The notes beneath the pieces were generated by a model. It worked only from the letters and a program-made list of their open reading frames with translations. It made no database searches and was not told the origin of the DNA. A stretch of 12,469 nucleotides of DNA from Candidatus Kuenenia stuttgartensis (GTDB taxonomy: Bacteria > Bacteroidota > Bacteroidia > Chitinophagales > Chitinophagaceae): positions 1-12,469 of the forward strand of contig CALQJH020000021.1 of the NCBI GenBank assembly GCA_943330835.2. The letters run 5' to 3'. Both the position numbers and the translations under genes were made by a program. The stretch's first letter is position 1. Each line of letters starts with the position of its first letter. This document shows, one piece after another, positions 6,319 to 12,469 of the stretch.

Positions 6319-7218
6319 ATGAGAAAAGTTCTACTCGCTTTTGTTTTTTTAATCACCTTTTCTGCTGCCCATTCTCAACAATTACATTTCATGAGTCAAT
6401 ACATGCAGCATAACTCTATGTATAATCCTGCAGCTGCTGGTATGGCGGCGAGAAATATGGTAGGGGTCTCTTATAGGGATATGTGGTCTTCCTTTCCCGG
6501 ACATCCCAAAACCACTATGGTTTATGGCGATTTTGATCTAAAAAAATTAAATGCAGGAATTGCAACATATTTATATAGGGATGAAACAGGTCCAACAAGC
6601 AGAACGGGCTTCCAGCTTGCTTATTCTTACCATATCAAAGCCAGAAATGACAAAAGCAGATTTGGAATTGGGATTGAATTGAGAGGGTTACAATATGCAA
6701 TTGATAAGACAAAGATTAGCGCTGCCTTGGGAAATGATCCGACCTTAGGAGGAGTAGCAAATAAATTTTTAATTGATGCAGGTGCTGGTTTATATTGGAC
6801 AAACAATAAATTGAGTGTAGGTGCTGCAGTTAGTCAGTTGATACAATCAAAATTGAAATTTGCAGATGTGCCAGGCGTTCAACAAGAAGGAAAATTGTAT
6901 CGTCACTATAATGTTACGGCCAGTTACCGCATTCAAACAGGAGATGACATTTACATTATCCCCAATGCCATGCTTAGACTTATTGAGAATTCACCTAGTG
7001 AATTTGATTTAGGATTCAAGGTGGATTATCAGGATAAAATTTGGTGGGCGCTCAATTGGAAAGCAAAGCAATCCTGGAGTATACAATTGGGCCTCAAATT
7101 GCGTGATCGTTTAAGAGCATCTTATTCTTATGACTATTATGTAGCACCAATTAGCGTGTTTAATGCAGGGGCTGGTGCGCATGAGATTGGCCTTCAATTT
7201 GAGTTTAAGAAAAAATAG
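6319..7218 (+). CDS. PorP/SprF family type IX secretion outer-membrane protein
   Basis: Outer-membrane beta-barrel protein of the PorP/SprF family, which works with the type IX secretion system. SprF-type members are typically encoded beside, and are needed for, secretion of large type B (CHU_C) substrates such as the gliding adhesin SprB. The 299 residues start with a signal peptide (MRKVLLAFVFLITFSAAHS, cleavage likely after S19). The family signature follows: FMSQYMQHNSMYNPAAAG at 24-41. Alternating polar/hydrophobic strands follow, and the protein ends with the strand HEIGLQFEFKKK. The 67-bp gap to the large downstream gene, with no visible terminator, suggests one transcription unit. Known SprF loci often place this gene after the adhesin; here it comes first. 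It could instead be a core PorP component, but the neighbour argues for a dedicated partner. Confidence 0.92.
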   Translation: MRKVLLAFVFLITFSAAHSQQLHFMSQYMQHNSMYNPAAAGMAARNMVGVSYRDMWSSFPGHPKTTMVYGDFDLKKLNAGIATYLYRDETGPTSRTGFQLAYSYHIKARNDKSRFGIGIELRGLQYAIDKTKISAALGNDPTLGGVANKFLIDAGAGLYWTNNKLSVGAAVSQLIQSKLKFADVPGVQQEGKLYRHYNVTASYRIQTGDDIYIIPNAMLRLIENSPSEFDLGFKVDYQDKIWWALNWKAKQSWSIQLGLKLRDRLRASYSYDYYVAPISVFNAGAGAHEIGLQFEFKKK

Positions 7219-7285
7219 CCTAGAACTTATTTCTGATTCGATAAATATTGCAAAAAAAATCTTATAAAAATAAACTGAGTTACAA

Positions 7286-10200
7286 ATGAAGAATTTAAAA
7301 GTAGTCGTATTTTCTCTGATGGTATTATTTTTTAATAGTACAAATGCTCAAGTATTCACAACAGGAACATTAAACCAAGCTATTCCTCCGGGAGGCACTA
7401 CGCCTACCTGTTATCCGATTACAGTATCGGGTCTATCGGGTCTTGGGATTATTGATGTCAATTATGGCGTTGCATCTGTTTGTATAAATATCGATCATAC
7501 TTGGGTAGGAGATTTAAGAATTTCGCTTGTAGCTCCTGATGGAACTACTGTTTTGCTTGTGCAAGATGATGGCAATAATTCAGGGGTTAATTTTACGGGT
7601 ACCTGTTTCACCGCTGCAGCTACAGTGCCGATTTCAGCTACAGCTATTGCACCTTTCACAGGAGATTATTTAGCTGCTCAAAATTTAGGAGCTGTTAACA
7701 ACGGGCAAATTGGAAATGGTGTTTGGACGCTTTGTGTTTTGGATACGTATGATCCATCTGATGATGGAACGATGCTTGACTGGAGTATTAATTTCAACAC
7801 TACCCCTGCACCACCACCATCACCAACGGCAAATATTGATGAGCCTTGCAACGCATTTACGTTAACTCCAGATGCTTCATGTATACCGCTGACTTTCGAT
7901 AATACGTCTGCAACCCCATCTACTTCTATTGCCAATCCAAGTTGTGGTACTTATCAAGGTGGTGATGTTTGGTTTAATGTGGTTGTTCCTGCTGGAGGAT
8001 CTTTGAAATTTGATACACAGGCAGGTACGATGCTTGATGGAGCAATGGCAATATATTCTGGAAATTGCTCGAACTTAACAGAAATTGCCTGTGATGATAA
8101 TACAGGCGCAGGTAATATGCCACAAATTAATTCAACAACACTTACACCTGGTTCTATTGTATGGATTAGAGTATGGGCAAAAGGAACAAATCCAAAAGGA
8201 ACTTTTTCAATTTGCATCACAACGCCACCACCTCCACCTCCTCCAGGCACCAACTTTGATGAGCCATGTGGAGCAACTCCTTTACCTGTGGAGGCTTCAT
8301 GTAACTTTCTAACTTTCGATAATACAACTGCAACCGCAACTACAGGCGCACCGGCACCTGGTTGTGCAAACTACCTTGGTGGCGATGTATGGTTTACTGC
8401 TGTAGTTCCTTCTACGGGAGGTCTAAATATTAACACTCAGACAGGAGTTCTTACAGATGCAGGTATGGCCGTCTATTCAGGCACTTGTGGTAATCTTACT
8501 TTAATTGATTGCGATGATGATAGCAGTCCAAATGGCTTAATGCCTTTATTATCTGCAACGGGCTTAACTCCTGGAGATACTATTTGGATTAGAGTATGGG
8601 AATATGGAAATGATAATAATGGAACTTTTGGTATTTGTGTTACTATTCCGCCGCCGCCGCCAACAAATGATGAGCCTTGTAATGCCATACCATTGACGCC
8701 AGATGTTTCTTGTAATTATCAAACGTATACTAATGAGAATTCTAGTGGAACTACTGGAGTTCCCGCACCTGGTTGTTCAAATTATGCGGGCGGTGATGTT
8801 TGGTTTTCAGTTGTAGTCCCTCAGGGAGGTGGATTGGTTTTTGATTCACAAATAGATGTCATCACCGATGGTGGCATGGCATTATATACCGGTACATGTG
8901 GGAGCCTCAATTTGTTTGCTTGTGATGATGATGCGAGTGCAAATGGATTGATGCCTAAAATTCAGGCTAGCGGCTTAACTCCTGGAGATACCGTTTGGGT
9001 AAGATTCTGGGAATATGGGAATGATAATAATGGGGCTTTTGGATTATGTGTTACCTTACCACCACCTCCACCAGCTAATGATGAGCCCTGTGGAGCAGTA
9101 TTGTTGACAGCAGATGCTACTTGTAATGCACAGACCTTCTCTAATGATGGTTCGACTGGCTCAACAACAGCCCCTGCACCAGGTTGTGCAGGATACGTAG
9201 GAGGGGATGTTTGGTTTAAGGTTGAAGTTCCAACCACAGGAAGATTAAAGTTTGATACTCAAACAGGTGTTGTTACTGATGGTGGCATGGCTGTTTACTC
9301 AGGTACTTGTGATAATTTAAATTTATTGGCTTGTGATGATAATACAGGTGCGGGAAATATGCCTCAGATTGTATTGAATAATCTAACTCCTGGAGATACC
9401 GTTTGGGTAAGATTCTGGGATAATGGCAACAATACTTTTGGTGATTTTGATATTTGTATCACTATACCACCACCGCCTCCAACAAATGATGAACCATGTA
9501 ATGCAATTTCGTTAACTCCGGATGTTGCTTGTAATTATCAGACTTACTCAAATGAGAATGCATCTACAACTCAAGGGGTACCTGCACCAGGTTGTGCAAA
9601 TTATCAAGGTGGTGATGTTTGGTTTAGCGTTGTAGTGCCTCCTGCAGGAGGTATGTATATCAGCGCACAAGTAGGTGTAGTACTTGACCCGGCAATAGCT
9701 GTTTATACAGGCAGTTGCGGAAATTTAACTTTGGTTGGTTGTGATGATGACAGCGGCCCAGGATTAACGCCTAAATTAAATTTGGCCGGGTTGACTCCTG
9801 GGGATACAGTTTGGATCAGAGCATGGGAATATGGTAATGATAATAATGGTACTTTTGGATTATGTGTAACCTTACCACCGCCTCCTCCAACTAACGATGA
9901 ACCTTGTACAGCATTCCCATTACCTGTGAATTCATCTTGTCAATCTCAGACCTTTACGAATGATGGCGCAACAACTTCAACAGGTATGCCTGATCCAGGA
10001 TGTGCAGGATACAGTGGTAGCGATGTTTGGTTTACAGTTCAGGTTCCTGCTTACAGCACAAGTCTATTATTTGATACCCAGGGAGATGTAGTAACCGATG
10101 GAGGAATGGCAGTTTACACTGGCGCTTCTTGCAGTAATCTTGCGTTGCTTGCTTGTGATGACAATTCAGGTACAGGGAATATGCCTCAACTTTTAGTATC

Positions 10201-12442
10201 AAACTTAGCTCCAGGATCTACTTTATGGGTTAGAGTATGGGAAAATGGCAATAATAATAATGGAAATTTTGGAATATGCATAACAACAATAACGCCTTTA
10301 CCTACTTGTAGTTCAAATCAACCTGCAGGGAATAGTTGTGATCAAGCAACTTCAATATGTAATTTCAATGGGTACTGTGGCAATACGGATGATAATATAT
10401 ATACTCCTAATAGCTGGCCTGCATTGGCTGGAGCTTTCTGCGGATCTATTGAAAACAACTCTTTCATATCTTTTGTTGCTTCTGCTGATACCGTTGCCTT
10501 TAATGTATGGGTAACTGATAGCAGAGATAATCTGGGTATGCAAATGTTTTTCTATGAAACGAATATTTGTGGTTCAGGAACCGTAACAAGCCATGGCTGT
10601 TATAGCCCAATTGTTCAAAGTAATCTCCCTCGAGTAATTACTGGTTCAAATTTAGTGCCAGGACAAACCTATTATTTAATGTTTGATGGTTATGCCGGTG
10701 ATTCCTGTGGATATAGAATTTCTCCGATACGAGGGGTTGCGATATTAAATATCACTCCTTCAAATCCAATTATCTGCGCTGGGTCAAATATTACTTTAAC
10801 TGCATCTGGCGGTACCAACTACACATGGACAGGCGCGGGATTAAATACCAATAGCGGTGCTGTAGTTATAGCAAGTCCAACACTGTCTACAACCTACACC
10901 CTTTCTTCTACTACAGCAATCAACAATTGTCCTTTAACAATAGATGTTTTAGTTACTATTGCAGGTAATACAGCTCCTCCAACAGTAGGGCCTAATGTTA
11001 CTTATTGTCAGGGAGCAACAGCTTCTCCTTTAGCTGCGAATGGATTAGGATTACTTTGGTATAATGCTGCAACAGGTGGAACAGGTACTTCTTCACTAAC
11101 ACCATCTACAGCTAATGTTGGTCCAGTTACCTATTACGTCACTCAGACATTAACTTGTGGTGAAAGTCCAAGAGTACCTTTAACCGTAACCGTTAATCCT
11201 TCTCCTTTAGCCCCAGGGGTTACTTCTCCTGTTACTTATTGTCAAGGTTCTCCAGCATTAACATTGTCAGCAACAGGCACAAACCTTTTGTGGTATACAG
11301 CTGCAATAGGTGGAACAGGAAGTTCAACTGCTCCAACGCCCCTTACTACCACTGTAGGGCCTACTTCATATTATGTTAGTCAATCTGCTTTAACTTGCGA
11401 AGGTCCAAGAGCTTCAATATTGGTAAATGTAAATGCTTCAGCACAAACTCCAAGTGTAACAACACCTGTTACTTATTGTCAAGGAGTTCAAGCCGCTGCA
11501 TTATCCGCAACCGGAACGAGTCTATTGTGGTATACCCTTTCTACAGGAGGAACCGGAAGCTCAGCTGTACCAACGCCATCTACATCAACATCAGGTACGA
11601 CCACATATTATGTAACACAAGGTTCATCATGTGGGGAAAGTCCAAGAGTACCAATTAATGTAATTGTAAATCCAACTCCAGCAGCACCAACAACATCTCC
11701 TGTAACTTATTGTAAGGATGCAGTTGCTGCTCAGTTAACAGCAACTGGTACAGGATTATTATGGTATACAGCAGCATCAGGAGGAACAGGAAGTAGTACC
11801 GCTCCAACACCATCTACTGCAACGGCTGGAACAACTACTTATTTTGTTTCTCAACCTGCTTCAGGTTGTGAAAGCCCAAGAGCTTCATTGGTTGTAACTA
11901 TAAGTGAACCTAAAGTAGATGCAGGCGGTCCTATAGATATCCTGTTGGGTGGAAACGCTCCTGTAACTGCAGTTTACTCTGGTATAAATAGTGGAAATAT
12001 CCAAAGCATTTTATGGACACCTGCTGCAGAATTCAACCCAAGTAATACGTTGAATACAACCGTTACTCCAGTTGCAACTAGTGGATCTGTTACCTATCAA
12101 ATTTCAGTAACAAATACGGATGGTTGTACAGCTACTGACAATTTAGTCGTAAATGTAAACAATCAATGTATTGATGTTAGAAACGCATTTAGCCCTAATG
12201 GTGATGGCGTGAATGATAACTGGCAGGTTTATGACGGTAGAAGTTGTTTATCGAAAGTATCAGTTACTGTCTTCAATAGATATGGAAGTAAAGTATTTGA
12301 GAATTCAGATTATTACAATGGCTGGACAGGAATTTATCAGGGGAAAGCTATTCCTGATGGAACTTACTATGCTGTAATTGAATTTACACTTGTATCGGGT
12401 AAAAAAATAACTACCAGAACAGATGTAACTGTTATTAGATAA
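7286..12442 (+). CDS. Giant multi-domain cell-surface protein with type B T9SS (CHU_C) C-terminal domain
   Basis: A 1718-residue secreted or surface-anchored protein, probably an adhesin or gliding-associated factor; no enzyme motif was seen. In order: signal peptide 1-22 (cleavage near NAQ); a P-domain as in proprotein convertases, about 23-173 (HTWVGDLRISLVAPDGT, GVWTLCVLD); six tandem modules of about 137 residues from 185 to 1001, each with six cysteines and joined by polyproline linkers; a separate Cys-rich module 1007-1151 (NNSFISF, LVPGQTYYLMFDG); an Ig/PKD-like domain 1152-1227; four Ig-like repeats 1229-1542, each starting near VTYC; a PKD-like domain 1543-1626; and the CHU_C domain 1628-1718 (NAFSPNGDGVNDNW, VFNRYGSKVFE, DGTYYAVIEF). 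That last domain is the type B signal for type IX secretion. The PorP/SprF gene just upstream is its likely export partner. The P-domain has no attached protease, so it is probably a binding or stabilising module. The ligand is unknown. Confidence 0.93.
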   Translation: MKNLKVVVFSLMVLFFNSTNAQVFTTGTLNQAIPPGGTTPTCYPITVSGLSGLGIIDVNYGVASVCINIDHTWVGDLRISLVAPDGTTVLLVQDDGNNSGVNFTGTCFTAAATVPISATAIAPFTGDYLAAQNLGAVNNGQIGNGVWTLCVLDTYDPSDDGTMLDWSINFNTTPAPPPSPTANIDEPCNAFTLTPDASCIPLTFDNTSATPSTSIANPSCGTYQGGDVWFNVVVPAGGSLKFDTQAGTMLDGAMAIYSGNCSNLTEIACDDNTGAGNMPQINSTTLTPGSIVWIRVWAKGTNPKGTFSICITTPPPPPPPGTNFDEPCGATPLPVEASCNFLTFDNTTATATTGAPAPGCANYLGGDVWFTAVVPSTGGLNINTQTGVLTDAGMAVYSGTCGNLTLIDCDDDSSPNGLMPLLSATGLTPGDTIWIRVWEYGNDNNGTFGICVTIPPPPPTNDEPCNAIPLTPDVSCNYQTYTNENSSGTTGVPAPGCSNYAGGDVWFSVVVPQGGGLVFDSQIDVITDGGMALYTGTCGSLNLFACDDDASANGLMPKIQASGLTPGDTVWVRFWEYGNDNNGAFGLCVTLPPPPPANDEPCGAVLLTADATCNAQTFSNDGSTGSTTAPAPGCAGYVGGDVWFKVEVPTTGRLKFDTQTGVVTDGGMAVYSGTCDNLNLLACDDNTGAGNMPQIVLNNLTPGDTVWVRFWDNGNNTFGDFDICITIPPPPPTNDEPCNAISLTPDVACNYQTYSNENASTTQGVPAPGCANYQGGDVWFSVVVPPAGGMYISAQVGVVLDPAIAVYTGSCGNLTLVGCDDDSGPGLTPKLNLAGLTPGDTVWIRAWEYGNDNNGTFGLCVTLPPPPPTNDEPCTAFPLPVNSSCQSQTFTNDGATTSTGMPDPGCAGYSGSDVWFTVQVPAYSTSLLFDTQGDVVTDGGMAVYTGASCSNLALLACDDNSGTGNMPQLLVSNLAPGSTLWVRVWENGNNNNGNFGICITTITPLPTCSSNQPAGNSCDQATSICNFNGYCGNTDDNIYTPNSWPALAGAFCGSIENNSFISFVASADTVAFNVWVTDSRDNLGMQMFFYETNICGSGTVTSHGCYSPIVQSNLPRVITGSNLVPGQTYYLMFDGYAGDSCGYRISPIRGVAILNITPSNPIICAGSNITLTASGGTNYTWTGAGLNTNSGAVVIASPTLSTTYTLSSTTAINNCPLTIDVLVTIAGNTAPPTVGPNVTYCQGATASPLAANGLGLLWYNAATGGTGTSSLTPSTANVGPVTYYVTQTLTCGESPRVPLTVTVNPSPLAPGVTSPVTYCQGSPALTLSATGTNLLWYTAAIGGTGSSTAPTPLTTTVGPTSYYVSQSALTCEGPRASILVNVNASAQTPSVTTPVTYCQGVQAAALSATGTSLLWYTLSTGGTGSSAVPTPSTSTSGTTTYYVTQGSSCGESPRVPINVIVNPTPAAPTTSPVTYCKDAVAAQLTATGTGLLWYTAASGGTGSSTAPTPSTATAGTTTYFVSQPASGCESPRASLVVTISEPKVDAGGPIDILLGGNAPVTAVYSGINSGNIQSILWTPAAEFNPSNTLNTTVTPVATSGSVTYQISVTNTDGCTATDNLVVNVNNQCIDVRNAFSPNGDGVNDNWQVYDGRSCLSKVSVTVFNRYGSKVFENSDYYNGWTGIYQGKAIPDGTYYAVIEFTLVSGKKITTRTDVTVIR
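7838..10288 (+). repeat. Six tandem ~410-bp coding repeats (six-Cys, DEPC...DVWF modules)
   Basis: The repeat units start at 7838, 8258, 8669, 9080, 9488 and 9896, with lengths of 420, 411, 411, 408, 408 and about 393 bp. Each encodes DEPC, then GC, DVWF, a GMAVY(S/T)GTC-like stretch, CDD, (L/N)LTPGDT, W(I/V)R(V/F/A)W and finally (I/L)C(V/I)T. Five linkers of five to seven consecutive prolines separate the units. In unit 1 the cysteines are C188, C199, C220, C261, C269 and C310; unit 2 has the matching six, which suggests three disulfides per module. The fold may be a jelly-roll of the bacterial pre-peptidase C-terminal (PPC) kind; this is an inference from the DVWF...PGDTVWVR pattern. Confidence 0.9.
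10970..11911 (+). repeat. Four tandem ~235-bp coding repeats (Ig-like, VTYC...LLWY units)
   Basis: Four Ig-like units are encoded at about 10970-11200, 11201-11434, 11435-11671 and 11672-11911. Their first cysteines are C1241, C1319, C1398 and C1476, so the period is 78-79 residues. Each contains VTYC, LLWY followed by GGTG(T/S)SS, a TP(S/L)T stretch, a (T/S)YYV-type strand, a second Cys, and PR(V/A) before the final strand. They resemble the Ig-like repeats common in CHU_C adhesins of Bacteroidota. They probably form an extended stalk between the Cys-rich modules and the anchoring end. Confidence 0.88.
12167..12442 (+). other. CHU_C type B T9SS C-terminal domain (sub-feature of the giant CDS)
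   Basis: Residues 1628-1718 of the large protein match the gliding-motility-associated C-terminal domain. The hallmarks are C1628, NAFSPNGDGVNDNW (1633-1646), C1654, VTVFNRYGSKVFE (1660-1672), the W of NGW (1680), IPDGTYYAVIEF (1689-1700) and the final basic/beta stretch TRTDVTVIR. Type B domains of this sort direct export by the type IX system and, unlike the shorter type A signal, usually depend on a PorP/SprF-like protein encoded nearby. Confidence 0.9.
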
Positions 12443-12468
12443 TAAAAAGTAAAAAATAAAAAGTAAAA
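12441..12468. repeat. Two direct 14-bp AT-rich copies after the giant gene
   Basis: The 14-mer AATAAAAAGTAAAA occurs twice back to back, at 12441-12454 and 12455-12468. It begins within the stop codon of the large gene and runs to the window edge. It may be the start of a longer low-complexity spacer that continues beyond the window. No hairpin terminator is visible in these bases. Confidence 0.6.
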
Positions 12469-12469
12469 A

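Noticed and set aside
7954..9237. Long minus-strand open frames within the large surface-protein gene, rich in Gly and Val.
   Set aside because: They are antisense readings of the repeated, polyproline-encoding modules. They recur at the same phase in several units and show no domain or start-site support.

Overview
The window looks like chromosome of a low-GC member of the Bacteroidota, most likely Chitinophagaceae or a close relative (inference). The support is a PorP/SprF-type outer-membrane protein next to a very large secreted protein with a gliding-motility-type (CHU_C, type B) C-terminal domain, Bacteroidota-style TAnnTTTG promoter boxes, starts without clear Shine-Dalgarno sequences, and AT-rich intergenic spacers holding degenerate short-period repeats. 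I see no phage, insertion sequence, CRISPR array, rRNA or tRNA.

Layout. 1-194 is a non-coding leader made of two repeat types: two 44-bp copies of a CTTNGYG-unit block, and a 9-bp-period AAACCTTTT array that ends just before pepT. 195-1445 is pepT (tripeptidase). 1565-2497 encodes an SPFH/HIR-like membrane protein. 2578-3678 is a two-gene ExbB/TolQ-ExbD/TolR proton-channel operon. The exbD 3' end overlaps the convergent prmC (release-factor glutamine methyltransferase, minus strand, 3662-4519, GTG start). Diverging from prmC across 24 bp is ribD (riboflavin deaminase/reductase, 4544-5617), whose stop codon abuts the start of a YigZ/IMPACT-family gene (5618-6217). A good candidate promoter (6213-6244) then precedes a PorP/SprF-like gene (6319-7218) and a 1718-residue surface protein (7286-12442).

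How the genes work together. The left three quarters is mostly housekeeping: peptide turnover, membrane organisation, energy transduction to the outer membrane, translation termination and riboflavin synthesis. The right-hand pair is a specialised unit. The large protein has a signal peptide, a P-domain (proprotein-convertase type), six tandem ~137-residue six-cysteine modules separated by polyproline linkers, a further Cys-rich module, an Ig/PKD-like domain, four ~78-residue Ig-like repeats, another PKD-like domain and a type B type IX secretion domain. The PorP/SprF protein beside it is the expected export or anchoring partner of such a substrate.

The most notable items are this repeat architecture, with a 37-bp exact match between adjacent modules that suggests unit-to-unit sequence exchange, the periodic repeats in front of pepT, and the compact prmC/ribD divergent junction. 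I found no clear evidence of a wholly new system. The unnamed six-Cys module is the best candidate for something under-described.
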